Shown piece by piece: positions 1-7,236 of a stretch of DNA of 22,461 bases. Each line of letters opens with the position of its first letter. Position 1 is the stretch's first letter. The DNA is from Salisapilia sapeloensis (taxonomy: Eukaryota > Oomycota > Peronosporomycetes > Peronosporales > Salisapiliaceae). The notes below the pieces were generated by a model. That model searched no databases. It was not told the DNA's origin and saw nothing but the letters and a program-made list of their open reading frames with translations. The translations under genes and the position numbers were made by a program. The stretch spans positions 1 through 22,461 of the forward strand of contig JAADVB010000274.1 of the NCBI GenBank assembly GCA_023334545.1. Reading direction: 5' to 3'.

Positions 1-426
1 GGATACGAGATAAACTAGACCCTCCCTCTCGAAGATATAGAGACACGGGAACACACTATTCGGACAATGAACTCCATTTATATTGTCTCTACCCTACAAC
101 CTTCAAACTCTTCCCATCCAAGTAGAACTGGCTGATTGTATCCTACATATCCTTGTACTCTTCCTGCTTCAATAGTTTGACGCGTAGATTCGTCTATTGC
201 GTTCGATAGTCTCCCACGTAGACATTGTCTTCTATTGCAATGACTGTGACATTCCGGTAATTAGATCACTTGTCTTGAAGTTGCCATTAACAGGTACGAT
301 ATTCCCATCTTTCTAGTGCTTCAAAGAGAATGCTGATCTACTTAACGATGTACTCACGACAACTTAAACGCTACCTTCAATGTTGCTTTGATAAAATACT
401 CAATGCTTGTCAATTATCCAACGTGC
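1..426. other. 3' flank of the FYVE-GRAM-VASt gene, no gene seen
   Basis: No open frame of useful length and no recognisable RNA gene or repeat was seen on either strand. It lies downstream of the leftward-transcribed gene whose stop is at 427, so it probably holds that gene's 3' UTR and polyadenylation signal. Confidence 0.5.
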
Positions 427-2637
427 CTATTCTCCCTTTTCGAGGCACTCAGCCAATGTTTGGACTGCCAGTTGTAAGGTTGATGGATGACATCTATCCT
501 GCGTAAGCTGTACTTGGTTCTCGCCTTGCAAACTCTGCAAGAGCTGTATGGTCGTATGCGAAAGTTGCTCTAGTTGACGTTGCTGGATGCGAATCAATAC
601 TAGACAATAGGCGATCGCAAGTACAAGCAGGTACGGCATGAACATTCTTAGATTCATTGATTTGAGTGCATCCGTCGCCTTGGTAAAGAAAGACGAAATC
701 GTAAGCGCATCGTCAACGTCGTTCATGTCATTCACCTCGGACTTTGTGACTATATGGTAGTCACTTGCAATCTTTGGAGCTTGGCGTTTTGCCGGTGCTG
801 CTTTCACCTTCTTCGTCTGTTCAGATTGCTTCTGAATGTGCTTTGTCGCAAGTGCTGCCCATGCATCCAAGACGTCTTTACTCTCCGACTTTGTTGATGA
901 ATTGATTTGGGATTTGAACCAAGTAGACTTGTGGAAGTGGACAACAAGCCCAGTCTGTACTCGACAGAACTGAGCACCGTCACGCGTGAAGACCCACCTA
1001 GTCTCGATTTCGAAGTAATCACTAAAAGGAATTTTGGACATACGATGGCGGTCAGCGATCACGAAACGATCCCACCTCTCCCCATTCTTTTCCACTCGGA
1101 AGCGCTGCAGTCGAGAGCAATCTGCGTATGGTGGTAACCCAGGGAAAGACACTTTCGGCGGATGCTTCGACGTTACGTGTCGATATAAAGTGTAGTCATC
1201 TTCAGCTGAAAAGATGAACCCTTTCGATAGTTCTTCACGACTGGCACTATCAGTAGGGTACGTTTGCCAGTCGCCAATGTCAATGTCAATGTCCTGGGAC
1301 TGGGTCATTTGCTCCCGGAGGAACGCTTGCCCAGCACCATCGCCCCAAAGCTGCTCAAATACCAATTTAACATCCGCATGGAGTTCGCAATCTAGGAGCA
1401 GAGCCATCTTGGCGAGCGGAGCATCCGGTGGAAGTGGCTCGAATGGCTCATCGTCGCAGCTATGAGTCGAAGACTGGTCTTCGCTGATAGATCGCTGTTT
1501 GCTAGGTAGAGACATGAGTCCTCCTGTCTTTGGAGGAGTTAGATCGACAGCATCCTCTCCGTTGAAAGTGTTCTCTTGCTTCATATAGAACCGACGTCTG
1601 GCAGCAGCTTCATTCATAAGCTCATTTGCACTAGGTTTCCGATGCAGTCGCTCACTATCTCGGTACGCGTTCAAGAGCTGATCAAATCGGAGAAAGCACA
1701 TGTCTCGGAAGCCATTAAACTCTGCAAAGAAGTATTTTTCCTTGGCATTCGTCTTCACCTGCAATGCGTTGATGTAGTAAAACTGTGGTTTAACGATGTT
1801 CGCGACCTCGTCGTACTTGACCTTTAGCTTTAAATTTGTGTAGCCGAGAAAGCAAACGTGCTCTCTCGTGAGGAACAAATGACCGTAGTAAGGCTTTAGA
1901 TCAAGGAAAAAGGAGCAATGGAAGAGTGCTAGCGGCCGCTCTTCGTACGACAGCTCAAAGTCATCAAGAAAGTCAGAGGCAGACGGTGGCGGCAGTCCGC
2001 TCCAAGCAACAGACGTCGTTCCAGCCTGCTCTTGGAAGTCTTTAATCCGATTGTAGCAAGTGTCACACACGCGTTGAGGCTGTCCCTTGTTAATGTACAA
2101 GTCAAAGGGGACGATCGCCGTTTTAGCCGAACAAGAGGCACAGAAGGAGCCTCCACAGTTCCGGCAATGGTGCCGACCTTGTCCGAGCAAAGCTCCGACG
2201 TCCTGACGACAATTATCGCAGGAAAACATGTTTGCAAAGGGTGGTGGTGGGAGGTTCGCTTGCATGATCAGGGACGATAGATCGTCGCCAGATAACTCTT
2301 CATCAACGCCAGATCCGACGGAAAACTTTTCCATGACGTCGTGGAGATTCGTCTCCGTCGCTCTACGCTTTGGCTGATCAAACGATGCTCGACCGGATGA
2401 AAGTTGGGGGGACGACGTGTTACGCATGGAGGCTTTAAAGTCTGGTGGGAGTGTCTGAGACGCAGCATCGCCGTCCGAAAGAGACGACGGAAGGCTCAGG
2501 CGACGTGAGAGGCGTCGATCCGAGTCTTCACTGCCTCTAGCTCCATCGTCAGGAGAAAGCGAAGCCGTGTCGTGATCGTCGTAAGTGGCGCCCATTTCAG
2601 GATCTGGTAGAGAAGTGTCCACTACTTGTTCTTGCAT
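427..2637 (-). CDS. FYVE-GRAM-VASt domain membrane protein (Lam/Aster-like lipid transfer candidate)
   Basis: Single-exon 736-residue protein. Residues 1-130 are Ser/Asp-rich and probably disordered. Residues 138-203 form a FYVE-type zinc finger with eight Cys in four CxxC pairs (C140/C143, C158/C161, C166/C169, C191/C194), the basic GRHHCRNCG patch (154-162) and an RVC motif. A GRAM/PH-like domain covers about 232-325 and a VASt domain about 398-605. One transmembrane segment lies at about 666-683, followed by a short Gln/Leu-rich helix. GRAM-VASt-TM is the layout of yeast Lam/Ltc and animal GRAMD1/Aster proteins, which move sterols between ER and other membranes; the added FYVE finger suggests targeting to PI3P membranes (inference). 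Oddity: the WxxD motif usual at the start of FYVE domains is missing (FANM before C140), so PI3P binding is uncertain. Start is the first ATG of the frame. Family assignment is firm; the lipid cargo is not shown. Confidence 0.9.
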   Translation of the reverse strand: MQEQVVDTSLPDPEMGATYDDHDTASLSPDDGARGSEDSDRRLSRRLSLPSSLSDGDAASQTLPPDFKASMRNTSSPQLSSGRASFDQPKRRATETNLHDVMEKFSVGSGVDEELSGDDLSSLIMQANLPPPPFANMFSCDNCRQDVGALLGQGRHHCRNCGGSFCASCSAKTAIVPFDLYINKGQPQRVCDTCYNRIKDFQEQAGTTSVAWSGLPPPSASDFLDDFELSYEERPLALFHCSFFLDLKPYYGHLFLTREHVCFLGYTNLKLKVKYDEVANIVKPQFYYINALQVKTNAKEKYFFAEFNGFRDMCFLRFDQLLNAYRDSERLHRKPSANELMNEAAARRRFYMKQENTFNGEDAVDLTPPKTGGLMSLPSKQRSISEDQSSTHSCDDEPFEPLPPDAPLAKMALLLDCELHADVKLVFEQLWGDGAGQAFLREQMTQSQDIDIDIGDWQTYPTDSASREELSKGFIFSAEDDYTLYRHVTSKHPPKVSFPGLPPYADCSRLQRFRVEKNGERWDRFVIADRHRMSKIPFSDYFEIETRWVFTRDGAQFCRVQTGLVVHFHKSTWFKSQINSSTKSESKDVLDAWAALATKHIQKQSEQTKKVKAAPAKRQAPKIASDYHIVTKSEVNDMNDVDDALTISSFFTKATDALKSMNLRMFMPYLLVLAIAYCLVLIRIQQRQLEQLSHTTIQLLQSLQGENQVQLTQDRCHPSTLQLAVQTLAECLEKGE

Positions 2638-2927
2638 TTTACTGAAGTTATCAAGTGAGACCGCTTCCTGCCCATCCTATTCCCACAGATCCTCATTAGG
2701 ACGTGACATGCGACAAGATATATAGGTCAAAAGTTCAGAGACGAGCAAGAGGTATTTATAGTGTAACTCGTCCGAGGACGGCGGGATAAGGTGCCTGGCT
2801 GACAAAGTCATTCATGGGTAGTCGGACCATTCCAATGCGAGTGCATGCTTGCGCATCATATGAAATGATGACACTCGAATCAACAACTGAAATGCTTGCT
2901 GTCAATGTTAAATTCCATGAAAAAGCT

Positions 2928-4220
2928 TTAGCTCGAGCTACTTTCGTTCATGTCGTCGTTGTCAATCTCGGCCGTAGCTGAAGTGTCCGTCTCGCTCTCT
3001 TCTTCGCCCTTGGCCGAACTGCCACTTTGGCTTTCGTTTTCCTCGGTAGCTAAAGTGTCCGTGTCGCCCTCTTCTTGACTGTCGTCCGAAGTACCAACTT
3101 CGTCGCTTGTGTCCAGAGTTGAACTTCCATCGTCATCAGCTGTGTCTTCAATGGTATCCCCGTCGCCGCTGTTAGCCTTGGTATGTTCACCAAAGCTTTC
3201 GCCAAACTGACTAGCATCTTCTTGAATTTTGCTCGAAATGTCTTCTTCTTTCGTCTGCATCAAGAGCAAGTTGTTCATACCATTCGCTTGCTGTTTAATG
3301 ACTTGAGAGCCACTTCCAGTGAACGTGGTGGTATTTCCATTCGAGCTGCTGCCGTCGTCTGAAGGGTCATCACTACCGGCAGACTTATCCAAACTCGAGG
3401 ACGATGATCCGCCGACAGATGAGTCACTGCTCGTACGTGAGGAAGATGCGTTCGAAGTGACATTCCCGTCGGAGCCACTGTCATTGCCTCCAATAGTCGT
3501 GTTCTTGTCCGAAACAGAGGAAGTGTCACTGCCGACAGCAGAGGAAGTACCTTGATCCAATGCAGAACCATCGTTGCTGTTACCAGTAACCGACGTATCA
3601 TCATTCGATGCAGAAGCACTGCTGCTACGCGTAGTGGGGGTATCGTTTCCAGATACTGAAGCACTGTCGATGCTACCAGCATTAGGCGTATTGTTACTAG
3701 ATGCAGGAGCTTCTTCGCTACTGCTGGTAGATGACGCGTCTTGGTCCATTTGAGGAGTACTGCTACTGCTTCCAGTAGGCGTCGTGCCTTCACTTGTTTT
3801 TTCTTCATTTCCATTGTTCGCAGTTGCGGAAGGCTCATTAGCCGATGACAGCGCATTATCATTGTCTGCAGTAGAAGACGTATTATGTTCCGTTACGCCA
3901 TCATTCTCGCTGTCACCACCAGGAAATGTGCTATCTTTCGATTCGGTACCAGCTTTGGAGCGATTAGGACCTTCTTCGCCAGTCGCCGGCTTTGCTTCGC
4001 CTTGGATGTTTGAAGGATTGTCATTATTGCTGGTAAAGTCATCCGAAGGTTTCGTCGCGGAGTTCGAGTCCACCGTCTGAAGGTACCGTCCTTCAGCGTC
4101 GGCGTACCAACATGCAGCTAAGAATAATACGATGAAGAAGAACCGTGTTGTCACTGCCATGTTATAAAGTCTAATAGTCCGTTGTTGGAGCTGCGCCAGT
4201 TCGTCCGGCTGAAGAGCCAC
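2928..4220 (-). CDS. Secreted Ser/Asp-rich repeat protein with RYLQ motif (cluster copy 1)
   Basis: Open frame of 430 codons. The likely start is Met21 (ATG at 4160-4158), because the signal peptide (MAVTTRFFFIVLFLAACWYA) begins there; the upstream ATG at 4220 would put a polar stretch before it. RYLQ follows at residues 45-48 (25-28 from Met21), almost at the predicted cleavage site. Residues 50-310 are Ser/Thr/Asn/Asp/Gly-rich with degenerate 15-16-residue repeats (NNTP, NDTP, DDTS, QGTS, KNTT) and several N-glycosylation sequons. A short hydrophobic patch (MNNLLLM) interrupts at about 315, followed by an acidic tail with a 24-residue duplication (DTDTLATE / ETDTSATA). No C-terminal hydrophobic stretch, so no GPI anchor. 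RYLQ resembles RxLR but lacks the last Arg, and no clear dEER follows. Function unknown; secreted mucin-like surface protein or effector are both possible. Confidence 0.8.
   Translation of the reverse strand: MALQPDELAQLQQRTIRLYNMAVTTRFFFIVLFLAACWYADAEGRYLQTVDSNSATKPSDDFTSNNDNPSNIQGEAKPATGEEGPNRSKAGTESKDSTFPGGDSENDGVTEHNTSSTADNDNALSSANEPSATANNGNEEKTSEGTTPTGSSSSTPQMDQDASSTSSSEEAPASSNNTPNAGSIDSASVSGNDTPTTRSSSASASNDDTSVTGNSNDGSALDQGTSSAVGSDTSSVSDKNTTIGGNDSGSDGNVTSNASSSRTSSDSSVGGSSSSSLDKSAGSDDPSDDGSSSNGNTTTFTGSGSQVIKQQANGMNNLLLMQTKEEDISSKIQEDASQFGESFGEHTKANSGDGDTIEDTADDDGSSTLDTSDEVGTSDDSQEEGDTDTLATEENESQSGSSAKGEEESETDTSATAEIDNDDMNESSSS
2974..3080. repeat. Two 72-bp-spaced direct repeat copies in cluster copy 1
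   Basis: A segment beginning gtagctgaagtgtccgtctc at 2974 recurs as gtagctaaagtgtccgtgtc at 3046, 72 bp (24 codons) away. The duplication encodes the repeated acidic tail of the 2928-4220 protein. Confidence 0.75.
3500..3730. repeat. Degenerate 45-48-bp coding repeats in cluster copy 1
   Basis: Successive units on the minus strand encode an N/D-N/D-T-P/S core every 15-16 residues (NNTP, NDTP, DDTS, QGTS, KNTT). At DNA level, pieces such as gatgcagaagcactg and gatactgaagcactg recur with small changes, pointing to expansion of an ancestral unit followed by drift. Confidence 0.6.
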
Positions 4221-4686
4221 AAGTTACAGCTGGCTGCCAGCGCATGGCTGACTCAGCCTAAACGTCATTATGACGTGGCGCTGACTTATGCCGGTCAACA
4301 TATGACAAGAGAGACTTCCAGCAAGCAGTGAAGGCTACATTTCATGACGTATGGCTGTGATTGTACATTAGCTGTTGTACTTGATTCCTACATACAGCTA
4401 ATATGTGATCTGGGACGAAGTATGCAGCCTATGCACCCGTATGCTTCCTCTTGACGCAAGGACGGCAATAGTACGTGAAGAACAGATCATATAGGAGTAC
4501 TACTTTTACGGGCACAGTTGGCTTCATTAACTACTCGATCTATTGAAAGGGCATTGCAGAGTTGTAGACCGGATACCATCGACAAATACGTTTTAAACAA
4601 AAGGTTTCTTTCTTAACGCTTGTACTTTGCATCATCCTGTACTGTTATGAGCGTATCTGTTGAGGGCCTGGATCCGCTAGAATCAA
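4221..4686. other. Intergenic region between cluster copies 1 and 2
   Basis: No open frame, RNA gene or obvious repeat found. It lies upstream of the leftward gene at 2928-4220 and downstream of the leftward gene at 4687-5574, so it should hold the promoter of the first and the 3' UTR of the second. No clear TATA or oomycete initiator element could be assigned. Confidence 0.45.
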
Positions 4687-5574
4687 TTAATCACTCAGGT
4701 CGATCATGAGTAGGAAAGCTTCCATATTGGTTTTGGAGTCAACTGTGATGTTGCTGCTGGAAGCGTCAATCGAACCACTGGCTGACAGGCTTACGAGTAC
4801 GTCTTCATCCGAGTCATCCCCAGCATCCGCATCAGACCCCTGACTGTCACTTTCCGATTTCGTTGACGAGTCTGCCGCGGTGCTAGAGCCGTCATCGTCC
4901 ATTTCGTTCGACTGTTCTGCCGTAAGGTCAGAGCCGCTGTTTTCTGCTTCCGTCGATGATCCTGTCGCACTTACAGACCCGCTACTTGTCGCTTCCGTTG
5001 ATGATTCTGCAACATTATTGGAGTCTCCAATTGCATCATTCTCCGCAGACTTTGTCGTGACATCGGTGCTGCCACTAGCCTCTTCCTTTCGTGAATTTGC
5101 CTTACTCTCGGAGGCACCGGTGACCGCCTCCTTTGGCGGGCTTACAGCATCATCGGACCCGCTATCACTTGAGGGTAATGTTGCTCCGCTTCCAACACTC
5201 GATTCTTCAGGTTCGGGAGTAGTAGCCGTATTTGCGTCCGCGGCGGGACCATCGTTAGGACTGTTGCTTTTATCCCCAGAAGTCTTATCTTTCGTCGCTG
5301 ATGCAGTTGTGGTTTGAGACGCACTTGCTCCTAGATCAGAACCTTGTGACGTTTCACTCGCTTCAGTCATATCCGCACCATGGGCTTGTCCCAGGACGTC
5401 ATTTATACTCGACTCCGTGCTTAACGTCGTATCCAGTCTTCTGTCAGCTTGACCTTGCATAGTGTTGGAAGATATATCGGCTTGGACGATGGACGTAGCC
5501 ATGGTCATGAGCGCCATTGCGAACACCACTTTGCTGATCTTCATGCTTTTCAAATGCAGCTCTTTCGCTAGCAA
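4687..5574 (-). CDS. Secreted Ser/Asp-rich protein with RRLD motif (cluster copy 2)
   Basis: Open frame of 295 codons. The likely start is Met11 (ATG at 5544-5542), which begins a typical signal peptide (MKISKVVFAMALMTMATSIV). RRLD lies at residues 35-38 counted from Met11, where the other two cluster proteins have RYLQ. The rest is Ser/Thr/Asp/Ala-rich with a 15-16-residue imperfect duplication (ESSTEAT... / SSTEAEN...). Near the C-terminus (about 254-268) the segment DSDEDVLVSLSASGS closely resembles DSDDGEVGLESLSGSGS in the 5849-7096 protein, which supports common origin. It ends soon after a short hydrophobic patch (MEAFLLMI) and lacks the long acidic tail of the other two, so it is the shortest member. 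No known domain; function unknown. It shares a 274-bp upstream region with the divergent neighbour on the plus strand. Confidence 0.78.
   Translation of the reverse strand: MLAKELHLKSMKISKVVFAMALMTMATSIVQADISSNTMQGQADRRLDTTLSTESSINDVLGQAHGADMTEASETSQGSDLGASASQTTTASATKDKTSGDKSNSPNDGPAADANTATTPEPEESSVGSGATLPSSDSGSDDAVSPPKEAVTGASESKANSRKEEASGSTDVTTKSAENDAIGDSNNVAESSTEATSSGSVSATGSSTEAENSGSDLTAEQSNEMDDDGSSTAADSSTKSESDSQGSDADAGDDSDEDVLVSLSASGSIDASSSNITVDSKTNMEAFLLMIDLSD
4946..5010. repeat. 45-bp-spaced direct repeat in cluster copy 2
   Basis: gcttccgtcgatgatcctg at 4946 recurs as gcttccgttgatgattctg at 4991, 45 bp (15 codons) apart, encoding the duplicated SSTEA motif of the 4687-5574 protein. Confidence 0.65.
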
Positions 5575-5848
5575 GTGTTATAATGCCGTTCTGCGTGTAC
5601 TTGGCAAACGTCTATGCACTGCCTGAACAGCTCAGCGCATTAGTATATCTCCAAAAGTATCCACGTAGGATGAGCTGGCATGAGTAGTAACTCAGACATA
5701 TGATAAATTGCATTTTTTACAAGAAGTAGAAACTACGTAGCCTACGTGTCCGCAGCCAACTCTGTAGTCCATCAAGTACGGTGTGCGCTGGCACGTGATA
5801 ATGGTGTGCATTTATTCTTTCAAAAATAAAAAGTTGAGCTAGAGCACG
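5575..5848. promoter_or_regulatory. Shared upstream region of two divergent cluster genes
   Basis: The 274 bp between the start codons of the minus-strand gene (5574, or 5544 for the preferred start) and the plus-strand gene (5849) must contain both promoters. An AT-rich stretch with gcatttattctttcaaaaat lies just before the plus-strand start and loosely resembles an oomycete initiator region; this is weak. No other motif was identified. Confidence 0.45.
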
Positions 5849-7096
5849 ATGCGGATCTACCGAACACTTACACTGCTAGCACTCCTTGTCACCTGCATGG
5901 AAATGGGTGCATCTGCCAGATACCTCCAGCAAATGAGCGATACTCCTGTGGACGAAACTAGAAACACGCAAAATGCTGTGGAAAGCGGCCAAGGCAGCAG
6001 TACCGGACAAACATCTAGCAAGATGGACTTTAAAGGTACGAATAAAGCTGACGTCAAGGAAGTTACTGGAGAGGTTGATCCAGGCTCGGCCGAAGAGACA
6101 GAGTCCCTTCCGGCGACCTCTAGCTCGGATGGTGAAGCTGAGTCACCTCCAACGAGCTCTACCCCCAGCAACAAATCCAGTTCCACTGGAGAGAGCTCTG
6201 GATCCGGTGATGAGCTTAGCTCTACTCCGACAAGCGCTAGCTCTGGAGAAAAGTCGAAGTCTCCTGCTACGAGCCCTACTTCAGATGCTGAACCTAAAAC
6301 TCCTACGATGAGCTCTAATTCTGCAGGTGAAGATACTGCTACTACGACGGGCTCTAGTTCAAACAGTGAAACTGAGACTCCTACGACGGACTCTAATTCC
6401 GAGAGTGGAGGTAGTTCTTCAACTACAAGCTCTAGTTCGGATGATGGAGCTAAGACTCCTGTAGTGGACTCTGGCTCCGGTTTGCTACCGGATACTTCTT
6501 CAACAGGCTCCATATCCGGTGATGCAGCTAGTTCTCTTGCGAAGAGCCCAGGCTCTGGTGGTAGCGCTGCTGAGGCTGGAGGGTCGGATAGTGACGATGG
6601 TGAGGTCGGTTTGGAAAGCTTGAGCGGTTCAGGCAGTTCTGGCGATACTCTAAGCGGCTTTAGTGGTTCAACCTTCATGGCGGAGAACACCCCTACACTC
6701 CCTACCGGTCAAGAGGTCCCGATTACCGAGAGCCCAGAGAAGAAGAAAGAGACGAAAGAAAAGTTTGAAGAAAATGATCTCAAAGGAGAGGGTAGTGAGG
6801 ATAATATCATCAGTACCGACTCTGGTGACAAGAGCGAGGCGGGATCTGAAATCGAAGAAGTGGGAAGTTCTAGTAATGAAGATACGACGGAATCCAGTGA
6901 GGCAGATAAGACAGCAACAAGCGGAGGAGATACGACGGAGTCTAGTGGAGGAGATATTTCAAGCTCTGGAACGACAAGTGAGGCGAACTCTAATACTGGA
7001 GACGCATCGAGCGCCTCAAAGACAAGCGAGTCGGATACTATGACTGCTGATAAGGCGGAGTCTGGTACTGACGAAGAGACTGGAGTCGATTTGTAG
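5849..7096 (+). CDS. Secreted Ser-rich 13-residue-repeat protein with RYLQ motif (cluster copy 3)
   Basis: Single-exon 415-residue protein. The start at 5849 opens directly into a signal peptide (MRIYRTLTLLALLVTC) with a likely A-S-A cleavage site at 21-23, and RYLQQ follows immediately at 24-28. Residues 78-246 are a gap-free array of thirteen 13-residue units (consensus roughly SSSxxxxxTPTTS). Then come a motif shared with the 4687-5574 protein (DSDDGEVGLESLSGSGS, 247-263), a Lys/Glu-rich charged stretch (about 296-315), and a second Ser/Thr/Glu-rich region with a repeated DTTESS element. It ends in acidic TDEETGVDL with no GPI signal. Ser/Thr density suggests heavy O-glycosylation. RYLQ resembles the RxLR effector motif without the final Arg; no clear dEER. 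It is transcribed toward the CTL gene, whose stop lies about 140 bp beyond this one. Function unknown; secreted cell-surface or host-facing protein is inferred. Confidence 0.82.
   Translation: MRIYRTLTLLALLVTCMEMGASARYLQQMSDTPVDETRNTQNAVESGQGSSTGQTSSKMDFKGTNKADVKEVTGEVDPGSAEETESLPATSSSDGEAESPPTSSTPSNKSSSTGESSGSGDELSSTPTSASSGEKSKSPATSPTSDAEPKTPTMSSNSAGEDTATTTGSSSNSETETPTTDSNSESGGSSSTTSSSSDDGAKTPVVDSGSGLLPDTSSTGSISGDAASSLAKSPGSGGSAAEAGGSDSDDGEVGLESLSGSGSSGDTLSGFSGSTFMAENTPTLPTGQEVPITESPEKKKETKEKFEENDLKGEGSEDNIISTDSGDKSEAGSEIEEVGSSSNEDTTESSEADKTATSGGDTTESSGGDISSSGTTSEANSNTGDASSASKTSESDTMTADKAESGTDEETGVDL
6080..6586 (+). repeat. Thirteen-unit 39-bp coding tandem repeat
   Basis: Exactly 507 bp divide into thirteen 39-bp units without gaps, each encoding 13 residues. 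Examples are SSSDGEAESPPTS, ASSGEKSKSPATS, SSSNSETETPTTD and SSSDDGAKTPVVD. Positions 1-3 are mostly small or Ser and positions 9-12 favour T/S-P-T-T. Units have diverged, with tct-agt-tc starts and cctacgacg-like ends best kept in the middle of the array. Confidence 0.85.
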
Positions 7097-7236
7097 TGAG
7101 GTGGGTTATCAGATACATGCGCCTACTGGATCTAAATGTCAAGCGACGATGCTTTTCAAAGAGATTGGATGCAAGAAAACAAGTTATGATCATTTCCATT
7201 TCCAATATGCAGCTTGTTGATCATTAATAAAGAATG

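Noticed and set aside
3275-3862. 195-codon minus-strand frame inside cluster copy 1
   Set aside because: Out-of-frame shadow of the same repetitive gene; Arg/Leu-rich and domain-free.
4880-5317. 145-codon plus-strand frame opposite cluster copy 2
   Set aside because: Antisense shadow of a Ser/Asp-rich coding sequence; the real gene has a signal peptide on the minus strand.
5857-6690. 277-codon minus-strand frame opposite the 13-residue-repeat gene
   Set aside because: Produced by the repetitive Ser/Thr/Glu codons of the plus-strand gene; Pro/Leu/Glu-rich shadow without a signal peptide or domain.
2928-7096. Canonical RxLR-dEER effectors
   Set aside because: The motif reads RYLQ or RRLD, not RxLR, and no convincing dEER follows. 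Described as RxLR-like only.
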